A DNA stretch of 64,000 nt from Perlabentimonas gracilis (GCF_011174675.1 NZ_JAANIG010000020.1:1-64000), one strand, 5' to 3'. Positions 15,569 to 24,241 are shown, counted from the first letter of the stretch. The notes: generated by a model not told the origin, from the letters alone. Numbers and translations are program-made.

Positions 15569-16672
15569 TTAAAACGACTCGTTGGCAGTAATGTACACGG
15601 CGGGTCGTCCGTCGAGGGTCACGCCCACATCAAACCGGATATGCATCTTGGCCTGGTTAACCCTAAAGCGTAGCCCTCCACCAAAGGAGTACTTTATCGA
15701 TTTAAGGTTGAATGCCGAAAGGGAAGGTTGTACATCAGCAGCGCTGGCAAACGCGCCACCCGTTATGCGCCATACAATGGGAAATCGGTATTCGCTGGTA
15801 AGTGATATCATCTTGGTGTCGCGATAACGACCATGGTAGTAGCCGCGGAGCACCTCATTGCCCCCCAGCGAGGGTAAATCTTGGAAGGGTGAGTCGCCCC
15901 ACACCATATCGGCAAAAAGGCGCGTGGCAATGATGTGGTTTGGAGCAATCTCAATAAATTTTCTCACATCGACCTTTGCCCTGATGTTTGGTAGAGTACT
16001 ACCAAAAAGCCTTTGGCTAGTTAGTACCGAGAGCTTCACCAGCTCCCCCTGCGAGGCGTAAAGGATATTATCGCGGGTGTCCCAGCTGGTAACCACTCCC
16101 ACAGCGGGCATATGGTAAGGATCTGTTCCGGGAGGCCTGGCCATAGCCAGCTCCCCTTCGGGCACAAGGTTGTAGGCAAAGCCAGTGCTGTAGCTTAAGG
16201 CGGGCCCAAGCATTAGGTGGTGGTTAATTAGGTATTGCCCTTCGGCTAGTATCGATACCTCACGCGAAGTAAAACTCTCCTCCTGCAGGCTGCTGGTTGA
16301 GGGGCCAACACCAAAATACTTATCGGGGTAATGGGTTGCCCTAAGGTGACCGCTAAAGTAGTTGCGCTGATTTTGGCTGTAGAACTTTGGGAGCAAAGCC
16401 AGCTTAACCTGGTTCTTAAGAGTGTATATAACAAAGCCCTGTAGGTTCGATGATCGGTACAGCCTGTTTTTTGTGAAGTAAACACCGCCCATTAGTCCAA
16501 ATCCAACCGAGGTTTCCTCTTGATAAAAGGCTACGGGAACCAGTATGGTAGAGTTTCGGCCAGTTCCCGGGGTGTGTTGCGGAATGGAGTCGAGCTGGGA
16601 GGCGTTGTAGCTACTCGACAGCAGCTGGAGGGGGATTATTATTGTAAACAGAGAAAGTAGTAGCTTAGCCAT
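15569..16672 (-). CDS. BamA/TamA-like outer-membrane surface antigen (Omp85 barrel)
   Basis: I start at the ATG at 16672 (MAKLLLSLFTIIIPLQLLSSS, a signal peptide) rather than the longer frame to 16726; the product has 367 aa. The C-terminal part has the Omp85 family marks: GGNEVLRGYYHGRYRD (like the family motif GG...RGY) at about 280, YRFPI at about 305, and a last barrel strand with GGGLRFRVN and a Phe C-terminus. The N-terminal part is short and has no room for POTRA domains, so it resembles the barrel-only surface antigen D15 proteins, not BamA itself. Possible roles are transport or insertion at the outer membrane, but the substrate is unknown. The gene lies 62 bp downstream of the PAS/GAF gene on the same strand. 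Confidence 0.82.
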   Translation of the reverse strand: MAKLLLSLFTIIIPLQLLSSSYNASQLDSIPQHTPGTGRNSTILVPVAFYQEETSVGFGLMGGVYFTKNRLYRSSNLQGFVIYTLKNQVKLALLPKFYSQNQRNYFSGHLRATHYPDKYFGVGPSTSSLQEESFTSREVSILAEGQYLINHHLMLGPALSYSTGFAYNLVPEGELAMARPPGTDPYHMPAVGVVTSWDTRDNILYASQGELVKLSVLTSQRLFGSTLPNIRAKVDVRKFIEIAPNHIIATRLFADMVWGDSPFQDLPSLGGNEVLRGYYHGRYRDTKMISLTSEYRFPIVWRITGGAFASAADVQPSLSAFNLKSIKYSFGGGLRFRVNQAKMHIRFDVGVTLDGRPAVYITANESF

Positions 16673-16734
16673 AGGTGAATGTAAAGGTGGCAAAGATACT
16701 AAAACCAAGGAAAAAAAATGGCACACCCGATACC

Positions 16735-18924
16735 CTAGACTTTATTTCGGATGATGGCTTCGCGCTCAAAGGTAAACGACAGAAGGTTCGATATGGTTTT
16801 GAGCAGCTCAATTTCGGGTTGGGTCCAAATGCGTCGGTAACCGCATTCGTCGAACCCAATGAAACCAAACTCCCGACCACCCACGTATAGGCGAAAAACA
16901 ATAAACGATTCGATATCCTGATCGATCATAGTGACTGCCAGCTCACGAGGCAGCTCCTGGCTAAGGTTTCGCGACATCTTATAGCTATCGTCCCCCATCC
17001 ATTGGTAAATCAAATCAAGGGGAACATCTTGTAATGCCTCTTTTTGGGGGGCTATGCCCTGGTTACACCACTCGTAGGTGTTGGAGGTAACCTTTTTATC
17101 GTCGCGATTTTCGAACACGTATACCCTGCTAGCCTGAGTAAATTCGCCCAGGAAGCTAAGTACGGTATCAACCTTTTCCGATATAGGGTTATTGGTATTT
17201 AAGGCAAACGAGATATTGGCAACCACCTGATGCTGCAGGATGTTTCGCTTTAGTATCTCCTCACTTTTTCGCAGCTCGCTCTCAACATTCTTTTGACGCG
17301 TGATATCGCTAACTGTTCCGGTTATGCGGATTATCTTATTCCGTTCATCGCGAATTACCTGGGTTTTAGACTGCACCCAAATTATTTCACCATCCTTGCG
17401 GATAATTCTAAACTCCGACTCCAAGCTAGTGCCCGATGCTTGTAACGCCTTGTTCCGCTTGGTTACAAGGTCGTAATCCTCCGGATGAATATGTTTTGCC
17501 CAAACCTCTTCGGAGGGCTGTACCTCAAGTGGGCGGTAACCGAGGATTGCATACATCATGGGCGAGTAGTATCGTTCACCCGTAATATGATCTTCGTCCC
17601 AAATGCCCTGCTTGCTTGCCGATAATGCTAGCTTAAGGCGCTCCTCGCTTTTCTCAATCCTTTCGAGGTTTTGCTTGCTTTCGGTAATATCCCTATTGGT
17701 TACGGCCACCATTTGGCCCTGTCGGGTTTCTATAGTAAAAACAGTGTGTTGCAGCGTTTTGGTAGTTCTCTGCCCTACGGCTATTGTTGATTCGAACACC
17801 TTACCAAGCCATGCGTTTACTCCGTTTTGTGAAATTCCCTCGAATAGAGTTTTCAGGTCATCAATAAAACTGGTAACCGGTTTTTGCTCCGGCGACAGGG
17901 AGTGTTGTATCAGCCAGATGTGCTTTCCAACGGCTTGTTCTCGGCTTATCTGGGTTAAACGTTCCTGTGCAGGATTCCACTCCTGCACTCTACCCTCCAT
18001 ATCAATAAGGATGAGACCATCCAGCGAGTTGTTTACAAACTCCTTTAGTGGAGTCATTGCCTCGCGGTACCCGTTAGTATTTGCCGATTTGCTCTCAACC
18101 TGAATGTGTACCCCTGCAATTCGGAGCGGATTTCCAAGGCTGTCCCACTCTACCACATCGACATTAGCCAACAGGCTATGGTTTGTCCCCTCAGAGTCAA
18201 TCACCCTGTAATCCCACTGAAGGTGGTTATCCTTTTTTGCTTTTACGCTCGAGATTATGGCATCGAACTGTTTTTTCGATTCGGTTGTTTGTGATTTTAG
18301 CCAGCTTTCAAGCAATGTTTCCGAAGCCAGCAGTGGTATTTTTAATCTATCGAAAAATCTGGAGTCAATGGTTAGCGATTTTGAGTTTAGGTTGTAGTCC
18401 CAAAAGAATGTGCTTACGCACGAGAGGGCTAACATTTTAGAGGATGTTAAATCGGTAGTTACAGTGGTGGAGATAGTGTCGGTGCTTATATCCTGAAGCA
18501 TTACCAGCACAGACGATTTACCATTCCAAAAGCAACGATGTATGAAGGGTTTGTACTGAATCACCTTACCATCGAAACGTTTAACCTTAATGGGGTCGAG
18601 TTCGGTATCCTTGCGCTTAAGGTTTACACCTACGCCAAGGTATTTGCCCACATGACCACCACCTTGAGACGAGACGATGAATTTGTCGATCTTTGAATTT
18701 ACAAAGTCTTTCTTCGAGTAGCCCAACTCCGACAGGGCCGAAGGATTTATGTGGACAATCTCGTTGCTTGAAATAACCAACAGCTTCTTTTCGGACGAGT
18801 CGATTATTTTTTGCAAAAGGTCTTGCAAAAGTGCTAGGTTGTTGTGCACTAAGCCCATCGATTTTCCATTGCTCTCAATGCTATTGCTTTTGCAGGCCAT
18901 AAATGGTTTGGGTTTGCTGTTCAA
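16735..18924 (-). CDS. Multi-PAS/GAF sensory protein without output domain
   Basis: The product (729 aa) is cytoplasmic, with no transmembrane helix. Domains in order: PAS at about 35-130 (IVHINPSALSELGYSKKDFV); a second PAS-like fold at about 150-270; a PAS at about 290-410 (DGLILIDMEGRVQEWNPAQERL) ending TNRDITESKQ; a PAS_3/PAC at about 425-545 (GIWDEDHITGERYYSPMM ... GTVSDITRQKN); and a GAF domain at about 560-725. The GAF segment ends FTFERE, the point where a histidine kinase, GGDEF or other output domain would normally start. The stop comes right after (AIIRNKV), and no kinase sequence follows before the BamA-like gene. It could act as a free-standing sensor that signals through a partner, or be a truncated kinase. 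Confidence 0.85.
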   Translation of the reverse strand: MNSKPKPFMACKSNSIESNGKSMGLVHNNLALLQDLLQKIIDSSEKKLLVISSNEIVHINPSALSELGYSKKDFVNSKIDKFIVSSQGGGHVGKYLGVGVNLKRKDTELDPIKVKRFDGKVIQYKPFIHRCFWNGKSSVLVMLQDISTDTISTTVTTDLTSSKMLALSCVSTFFWDYNLNSKSLTIDSRFFDRLKIPLLASETLLESWLKSQTTESKKQFDAIISSVKAKKDNHLQWDYRVIDSEGTNHSLLANVDVVEWDSLGNPLRIAGVHIQVESKSANTNGYREAMTPLKEFVNNSLDGLILIDMEGRVQEWNPAQERLTQISREQAVGKHIWLIQHSLSPEQKPVTSFIDDLKTLFEGISQNGVNAWLGKVFESTIAVGQRTTKTLQHTVFTIETRQGQMVAVTNRDITESKQNLERIEKSEERLKLALSASKQGIWDEDHITGERYYSPMMYAILGYRPLEVQPSEEVWAKHIHPEDYDLVTKRNKALQASGTSLESEFRIIRKDGEIIWVQSKTQVIRDERNKIIRITGTVSDITRQKNVESELRKSEEILKRNILQHQVVANISFALNTNNPISEKVDTVLSFLGEFTQASRVYVFENRDDKKVTSNTYEWCNQGIAPQKEALQDVPLDLIYQWMGDDSYKMSRNLSQELPRELAVTMIDQDIESFIVFRLYVGGREFGFIGFDECGYRRIWTQPEIELLKTISNLLSFTFEREAIIRNKV

Positions 18925-19041
18925 CAGGGCGAAGTTAGCTTAAAAATTGTAAGATGTTAAAAGTTGTACTTATTATTTAAAGTTTTGTGCTATTTTTGTA
19001 CGTTTGTGTAGCTATTGAAAACATTTGAGAGCAAATAGGTT

Positions 19042-19395
19042 ATGACTGAGAATGAAAGGTTAAGAATAATACGCACCAAGCTCAATCTTACCCAAAAAAC
19101 ATTTAGCGAATCCCTAGAGATCAAGCAGGGATCCTATTCGGATGTTGAAAGGGGGAAGGCTGGTATAAGTGCATTACTTCTCAAGAACCTAATCCGCAAG
19201 TATAGGGTTAACCCACTTTGGCTCTGCGAGGGCGAGGGGAGTATGTTTGTTGGCGAAACTCCCGATTGGGCTCAAAGCACAAGTTTTGAGCCCAGTGATA
19301 ATCAGCCCGATGAAAAAGAGTGTACCAATCAGCTTCTCCAGCGTCAGCAGCAATACATTCAAAGCATAAAGGAGGTTGTTGACTTTTTAGCCTAG
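19042..19395 (+). CDS. XRE-family helix-turn-helix regulator
   Basis: The 117-aa product carries an N-terminal HTH_3 domain at about residues 3-60: RLRIIRTKLNLTQKTFSESLEIKQGSYSDVERGK... The recognition helix falls near KQGSYSDVERG, and a following NPLWLCEGEGSMF segment is typical of short Bacteroidota XRE regulators. The C-terminal 40 residues are acidic and Gln-rich and probably form a helix for dimerisation. A TATTTTTG element at 18991-18998 upstream resembles a -7 box, but no good -33 partner is at the right distance. It is divergent from the PAS/GAF gene (117 bp apart) and overlaps comF tail to tail. Its targets are unknown. Confidence 0.85.
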   Translation: MTENERLRIIRTKLNLTQKTFSESLEIKQGSYSDVERGKAGISALLLKNLIRKYRVNPLWLCEGEGSMFVGETPDWAQSTSFEPSDNQPDEKECTNQLLQRQQQYIQSIKEVVDFLA

Positions 19396-20090
19396 CTTGA
19401 TGCATAGGCCAATGCCCCTACGCTAACCTTGCAATTTGCCGCCTCAATAAGTTTGGCCGCACAGGCCTCAAGGGTTGCTCCGGTGGTAACCACGTCATCT
19501 ACAATAAGCAGGTGCTTGCCTGTAAAATCGTCGCTATTCACCACGGAAAATGCCTGAGCTACATTCTGCACCCTTTCGGCTCGTGTTTTACGCGTTTGGG
19601 TTTCGGTAAATTCTGTTCGAATTAAATGATTTATCGATAGCTCAGCACCCAAGGTCTGACAAATGCCTTCGGCAATGGCTTGGGCTTGGTTGTATCCTCT
19701 GATTTTTAGCTTGCGCTTATGAAGAGGAACAGGAATTACATAATCAACCCCATGGTATAGTTCAGAGCTTTTTAGCACCAAACCAAACTGCCTACCCAGC
19801 TCAACGCCTATATCGCGCCTGCCCTTATACTTTAGCATATGCAAAAGGGGGCGATATTTACTCCCCTTGGCAAAGAGAAAGTATGCACAGGCATTCTCAA
19901 CAGGTACCCTTCCCCAGAAAACCTTAGCCACAGGATTATCCTTTTGGTTCCAGAAGCGGGTAAGTGGTAAAGCATAAAGGCACGTAAGGCACATAACCTC
20001 CTCGCCTACCATCAAATCGCTGTGGCAAACGGCACAGGTGCGAGGGTAGAAGAGTTGAATAAATCCAGCAAGGAATTTTCGGAAGAACAC
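19392..20090 (-). CDS. comF: ComF family phosphoribosyltransferase-like protein
   Basis: The protein has 232 aa. It starts with a zinc-ribbon type segment with two cysteine pairs (CAVCHSDL and MCLTCL, about 19-40). The phosphoribosyltransferase fold follows, with RGYNQAQAIAEGI at about 130 and the PRPP-binding loop LLIVDDVVTTGAT at about 198-210. ComF proteins help DNA uptake in competent bacteria and a link to DNA processing is presumed elsewhere; the substrate is unknown. The start codon is GTG at 20090, and its G is also the last base of the upstream gene's stop codon (TAGTG), so translation is probably coupled. The 3' end overlaps the HTH gene by four bases, and one CTAG palindrome provides both stop codons. 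Confidence 0.9.
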   Translation of the reverse strand: MFFRKFLAGFIQLFYPRTCAVCHSDLMVGEEVMCLTCLYALPLTRFWNQKDNPVAKVFWGRVPVENACAYFLFAKGSKYRPLLHMLKYKGRRDIGVELGRQFGLVLKSSELYHGVDYVIPVPLHKRKLKIRGYNQAQAIAEGICQTLGAELSINHLIRTEFTETQTRKTRAERVQNVAQAFSVVNSDDFTGKHLLIVDDVVTTGATLEACAAKLIEAANCKVSVGALAYASS

Positions 20091-20533
20091 TACTTATCGC
20101 GGGTCCACACCACCTCGCGTCCAATTACAGCGAATCCTATGTAACCCTTCACTGAAAGTTTGTTTGGATCCTTATCAAACCACATAAGGCATTTATAGGT
20201 TTTGCCATTATTGGGATCGTATATCGTTCCGTTAACCCACTGATCCTTCGACTTGTCGTATTCAAATCCCTTAAGCAGGTTGAGCCCGAGTATGGGGTTG
20301 TTATGCTTCTTTTTATCTGGGTTTTTATCGTCAACCTTTGGCTTGCCCTGGTCGTTTAGCGGATCTTTAAGCCAAGTAATTTCGCCATTAAATTTACCAG
20401 AGGCATCCTGACTTATAGTTACCTTGCTGTCGCCATCCTGCGTTAACCATACGCCAAGCACCTTGTTGGCATTCTGTGCACATAAAGCTGTTGCTAAAAA
20501 CAGCAAAAAAGTCAAGCAAAAAAATCTTTTCAT
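20090..20533 (-). CDS. DUF2147 domain secreted protein
   Basis: The frame begins at 20566, but I use the ATG at 20533 (MKRFFCLTFLLFLATALCAQ), which gives a standard signal peptide. The mature protein (about 127 of 147 aa) is a DUF2147 domain: it opens GVWLTQDGDSKVTI, has a central N.PILGLNLLKGFEYDK and W.NGTIYDP.NGKTYKC, and ends VKGYIGFAVIGREVVWTR. The family folds as a small beta barrel and is widespread in Bacteroidota and Proteobacteria; its function is not established. It precedes comF with a one-base overlap, so the two are expressed together, although an exported protein and a cytoplasmic PRTase share no evident pathway. Confidence 0.88.
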   Translation of the reverse strand: MKRFFCLTFLLFLATALCAQNANKVLGVWLTQDGDSKVTISQDASGKFNGEITWLKDPLNDQGKPKVDDKNPDKKKHNNPILGLNLLKGFEYDKSKDQWVNGTIYDPNNGKTYKCLMWFDKDPNKLSVKGYIGFAVIGREVVWTRDK

Positions 20534-20742
20534 ACCACTTAAGTTTTTAAGGTTTTGTATATGCAAGATAATGTTTTTGTATATACAAGTGGTTAGCTAG
20601 TAAAAAAGATTTATGGTTTTTGTGAGGGGAGACAGCCCCATACCGCATATATTTGATTATCATTCAATGTCGTTTAGTCAATGCTTTTATCTAAGGCTGG
20701 GGGTGTGGTTTCGTCAAGGTATTGACGAGAGGAGAGCGTGTT

Positions 20743-20760
20743 ATCCGCCAGCCGGCGGAT
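20743..20760. repeat. Short palindrome in the element's left arm
   Basis: ATCCGCC and GGCGGAT form a 7-bp stem with a four-base loop. A second hairpin, CGGAGCGG/CCGCTCCG, follows at 20807-20828. Confidence 0.6.
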
Positions 20761-20847
20761 CCCCCGACGAAAACCCTGGCTGTACTGACGTTTTGGCAAG
20801 CAGGGCCGGAGCGGGCGAAGCCGCTCCGAAGTTCCAATGTCAACCCA

Positions 20848-20878
20848 TCTCGTCTCGTCAGAAAATGACGAGACGAGA
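20848..20878. terminator. Strong hairpin in the element's left arm
   Basis: TCTCGTCTCGTCA (20848-20860) pairs perfectly with TGACGAGACGAGA (20866-20878) around the loop GAAAA. It lies about 85 bp beyond the stop of the minus-strand split gene and could end its transcript, though no long T-run follows. Confidence 0.5.
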
Positions 20879-20963
20879 CTACACCCCTTGTTGGCGTTTC
20901 GTTGTTTATTTCCGCCATATTTCCGCCAAACTTATGTTTTATCCGCCAAATAACCGCCATTTA

Positions 20964-22497
20964 TCAGGCACGAATAAGTTTATATTTTGTACCTTTCTTC
21001 TCACCCAATTTTTCAAAAACCCCAACCTCAACTAAAAATTCCAAATCACGTGTTGCAGTTCTTTCCGAGGTTTCGCAAATTAATTGGTATGTGCTATTGT
21101 TAATAAACTCGTTCTCTCTACAATAAAAAACTGCTTTAATTTGTCTTTCATTCAAACCCTTTTCAATCAACTGTTTTTCTGTGTACGATTTAAAGAGTTT
21201 TACGGAAATTCCTCCAAAAACTGATTCAAAAATAGGTTCTGGAAGTCCTACTTTTACACATTCGCTGATTATGTTAATCGTTCCTCTGCCCCAAGCCTCA
21301 ATTAGACCTCCCTTAAAGAAAACGCTTGCAATTGTTGGATTGTATGGTCTTGATGAATGTTTTTGTTTTAAGTCTTCAATTGATATGCCTTCAGGTAGTT
21401 TGCCTTCATTCCATATCATAATCTTGTCGTCATAAACGCTAATCTGAACTGGGGCTCCTGAATAATCACGATGAACTATTGCGTTAATAATTGCTTCTCT
21501 TACTGCCTTATAGGGGTATTCCCATTTTTCAACTCGATAAAGTCCTTCATAGGAAATAGGAGAAATTAGGAATTTTTTATCATTAGTGTCCGACTAAGTA
21601 TTTTGTAAAATGATAATAATGTGATAGATTTCTCGCTTCGCTCGAAATGACAGGCTGTTATGCTGTCAGGGGCGAGGGGGTGAAGGCGGCGTAGCCGCCT
21701 TCACCCCCTCGCCCCTGAGACCTCTTGAAAGTACTGTCATTTCGAGCGAAGCGAGAAATCTATATTTATTAGTCGGTCAGTAGTGATTTTTTATCTAGCA
21801 TTTCAAGTGTTTTATCGGCAATTTGAAACGCATTCCCTTCAACTACTTCCTGAAATAACAGGTCGTCATCAGTTTTCCCGAAACGTCCAATTTTTACAAA
21901 GGCATTTATGTAAAATTTGCAAGGATTCTTCCCGAATAAAACTATTGCAGAACGCTTTATGCCTCCATTTTCCCTCAATAATAAATTGTCTAGGATTATC
22001 TCTGCATTTGTTTCATTTTCAATGAAAGACATTCTTTTACTACTCACAGCCGCTTTGATAAATGCATCAATTGCCTTTGGGTTAATATCATCTAGGGTTG
22101 CTCTATTTTCAATAACGTCATCCCAAGTTCTTCCCGACTTTTTTAAAAGGAACTCATTTAAAGCCTTCCCTTTCAGCTCCTGTTTAGTGCTACCGCTTCT
22201 ATAATGGTATTTCCCTTGAAAGGATATAGCAATATCATAAGGCTTTACATCAATCTCAATTATTTCTAATGCGTTTTCTTCTATAAGATTAACATTACAG
22301 ATTATTCCTAATTGGGTTTGAATTTTGTTCGGAATATCTTGGAGCAGTTTTTTAGAGTTTTCAACACCAATAACTTTTCCTTCATCGTTTATTCCAATAA
22401 TCAACTTGCCTCCTGTGGCATTTGCGAAACCACAAATCCATTTCAGGTATTCATCTTTCCAAGATTCTTTCCACTCAACATTTTGATTTTCAGGCAT
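20964..22497 (-). pseudogene. AlbA_2/RecG-like ATP-binding regulator, split by a MITE
   Basis: Two open pieces form one gene. The first (22497 to about 21786) starts MPENQNVEWKESWKDEYLKW, the AlbA_2 (Schlafen-like) domain with GGKLIIGINDEGKVIG, and runs to LEMLDKK. The second (21571 to 20964) continues FLISPISYEG with REAIINAIVHRDYSG (HATPase_c_4 type), WGRGTINIISEC and a C-terminal winged helix (ERTATRDLEFLVEVGVFEK). Between them lies a 204-bp insertion with a 10-bp target duplication. Removing the insertion and one duplication gives a continuous frame of 440 codons with no stop. As it stands, the first piece ends after five foreign codons, and the second has no good start before the ATG at 21419. 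The gene is the only cargo of the surrounding element. Confidence 0.85.
21582..21785. mobile_element. 204-bp MITE inserted in the AlbA/RecG-like gene
   Basis: The perfect 10-mer ATTTTTTATC flanks the insertion on both sides (21572-21581 and 21786-21795). The ends carry imperfect inverted repeats, TAGTGTCCGACTAA at the left and TACTGACCGACTAA (reverse strand) at the right. Inside are two longer inverted repeats, AGATTTCTCGCTTCGCTCG... and its reverse copy (about 21626-21652 and 21736-21762), the Bacteroidota-wide TTTCGAGCGAAGCGAGAAA motif. The centre is a long GC-rich palindrome (21666-21717). It has no coding capacity. The structure fits a non-autonomous element moved by an unseen IS with about 10-bp duplications. 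Confidence 0.85.
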
Positions 22498-22530
22498 AAA
22501 TTCATATATATTATTGAATTTCAAATATAA

Positions 22531-22840
22531 GGAAAAGAAATCTATTCAGGATATCGGTTCGTGATCTTCGGTCTTGCAATGAACGCCAACTAGTTAATAT
22601 CGGTCTTTGTGTTCCTGCCTGTTCGGCAAACTGGTTTTGAGCCTTCTTCTTGCCTGTCAGTTGACGGGTGTGGTTTTGTACTGCATTTCAATTGGTTACA
22701 CAAAGCGATGCACTGCGTTTACCGAAGTGATCCACGAAGAATGCACAACCGAACCGCCAGTTGGCGGTGATCTCAACGAAGTTAAGGGTCCACAAAGGGA
22801 GGATAACATAAGTAGTCATTTGAAGAGAACTACTACCTTA
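22531..22840. other. Right arm of the element, no gene seen
   Basis: About 310 bp between the split gene and the right terminal repeat. One weak frame of 82 codons on the plus strand has no family resemblance. CAATGAACGCCAAC at 22577-22590 is a near inverted copy of GTTGGCGTTTCGTTG at 20890-20904, so the gene is flanked by a second, inner pair of inverted repeats. Confidence 0.5.
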
Positions 22841-22865
22841 ACTAAACGACATTGATTATCATTCG

Positions 22866-24227
22866 TCATTTAAAAAGCGCCCTAACCAGCTCCTCAATCT
22901 TCGAAACCCTAACCAGCTCTATATTCTTCACAAATTTACCCTCGTCTTTCAGGCTGTATTTGGATATAAATATCTTTTCGAATCCCAGCTTTGCGGCCTC
23001 GGCCACTCTCTGGTCGACCCGGCTTACCTGCCTTATTTCGCCCGAGAGCCCAACCTCTGCCGCAAAGCATATGGAGGTGGGTATTGTTAAATCGAAGTTA
23101 GAGGAGAGTACGGCAGCCACCACGGCCATATCCATAGCGGGGTCGGTTACCTTTAGCCCTCCTGCCAGGTTCAGGAAAACATCCTTAGTGGCCAGCTTAA
23201 AGCCCGCACGCTTTTCGAGCACTGCCAGTATCATGTTTAGTCTTCGGGTATCGTATCCTGTTGAGGATCGTTGAGGTGTTCCGTAGGCTGCAGTGCTAAC
23301 CAAGGCTTGGGTTTCTATAAGGAAGGGTCGGGAGCCATCCATGGATGCTGATATGGCTACGCCGCTAAGCGCCTCGTCGCGATGCGAGAGGAGTATCTCC
23401 GACGGGTTTGGCACCTCCATAAGCCCAGCGGACTGCATCTCGAATATGCCCAGCTCTGCGGTTGACCCAAAACGGTTTTTAATGGATCGGAGTATACGAT
23501 ACAGGTAGTTGCTGTCGCCCTCGAACTGTAGCACCACATCTACAATATGCTCAAGCACCTTGGGGCCGGCAATACTGCCATCCTTGGTAATATGGCCTAT
23601 AAGAATAATGGGTATACCGGTGGTTTTTGCATAGCGCAATAGCGCAACGGCGCACTCCCTAACCTGCGATACCGACCCAGGCGACGAATCGATGGTGTCG
23701 GTGTATAGCGTTTGTATAGAGTCGATTACCAGGAGGTCGGGCTCAGTGTTCTTAGCCTGGGTTAGGATGTTGTCCAGTAACGTTTCGTTAAGGATTAGGC
23801 ACTCAGATTCGCCATTGGTTAGCCTATCGGCTCGGAGCTTCACCTGACGAGCGCTCTCCTCGCCCGAAACGTAAAGCACTTTCAGGTGGTTAAGCTTTAG
23901 CGCCATTTGAAGCGCCAGGGTCGATTTGCCAATACCGGGTTCGCCCCCCAAAAGCACTAACGATCCAGCCACCAACCCACCGCCTAGAATGCGGTTGAGC
24001 TCCTCAATTCCGGTGCTCAATCGGCGTTCGTTACTCGACTCAATTTCCTTGAGTGCTTTGGGCGTAGCGCTTCGCGATACCTCAACCAGTCCATGTCGTT
24101 GCTTGCCTTGGCTTACCCGTTCCTCAACGTAGGTGTTCCATTCGCCGCATGAGGGGCACCGGCCCACCCACTTTGCCGATTCAACCCCACAGTTCTGGCA
24201 AACATAGCTTGTTTTTACCTTGGCCAT
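22866..24227 (-). CDS. radA: DNA repair protein RadA (Sms)
   Basis: The 453-aa product has all the RadA parts. An N-terminal C4 zinc finger (VCQNCGVESAKWVGRCPSCGEW) comes first. The RecA-like ATPase follows, with Walker A GGEPGIGKST at about residues 93-102 and Walker B LLVIDSIQT. The RadA signature KNRFGST lies at about 251. The C-terminal Lon-like domain (about 330-453) has FLNLAGGLKVTDPAMDMAV. RadA is a branch-migration helicase that works in recombinational repair. It ends the minus-strand run panC-panD-UPF0104-nucleotidyltransferase-radA, starting 15 bp after the gene before it. The mobile element at 20666-22853 sits directly behind its stop codon without harming it. Confidence 0.97.
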   Translation of the reverse strand: MAKVKTSYVCQNCGVESAKWVGRCPSCGEWNTYVEERVSQGKQRHGLVEVSRSATPKALKEIESSNERRLSTGIEELNRILGGGLVAGSLVLLGGEPGIGKSTLALQMALKLNHLKVLYVSGEESARQVKLRADRLTNGESECLILNETLLDNILTQAKNTEPDLLVIDSIQTLYTDTIDSSPGSVSQVRECAVALLRYAKTTGIPIILIGHITKDGSIAGPKVLEHIVDVVLQFEGDSNYLYRILRSIKNRFGSTAELGIFEMQSAGLMEVPNPSEILLSHRDEALSGVAISASMDGSRPFLIETQALVSTAAYGTPQRSSTGYDTRRLNMILAVLEKRAGFKLATKDVFLNLAGGLKVTDPAMDMAVVAAVLSSNFDLTIPTSICFAAEVGLSGEIRQVSRVDQRVAEAAKLGFEKIFISKYSLKDEGKFVKNIELVRVSKIEELVRALFK

Positions 24228-24241
24228 TGGTTATGCTTAAG

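Larger units (their letters stand above)
20666..22853. mobile_element. Transposon-like element, 13-bp TIRs and 11-bp target duplication, no transposase seen
   Basis: The left end reads AATGTCGTTTAGT (20666-20678) and the right end ACTAAACGACATT (22841-22853), a perfect 13-bp inverted repeat. Directly outside both ends is the same 11-mer GATTATCATTC (20655-20665 and 22854-22864), as expected for a target-site duplication. The right copy lies two bases short of the radA stop codon. Inside are hairpin-rich non-coding DNA on the left (20740-20880), one split AlbA/RecG-like gene, and about 330 bp on the right with no recognisable gene. No transposase is visible, so it is either non-autonomous or mobilised by an uncharacterised mechanism. 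The TSD length would suit IS4-like enzymes. Confidence 0.65.

Noticed and set aside
17603-18103. 166-codon plus-strand ORF opposite the PAS/GAF gene
   Set aside because: Shadow frame; cysteine-rich, without homology features.
20691-20960. 89-codon minus-strand ORF in the left arm of the element
   Set aside because: It covers hairpins; the GGCGG-repeat start looks like decayed tail of the split gene, not a separate protein.
20890-22590. Integron attC-like boxes around the split gene
   Set aside because: GTTGGCG-like words are present, but the paired box structure and an integrase are not seen.
22607-22855. 82-codon plus-strand ORF in the right arm of the element
   Set aside because: Runs into the terminal inverted repeat and has no transposase or other motif.
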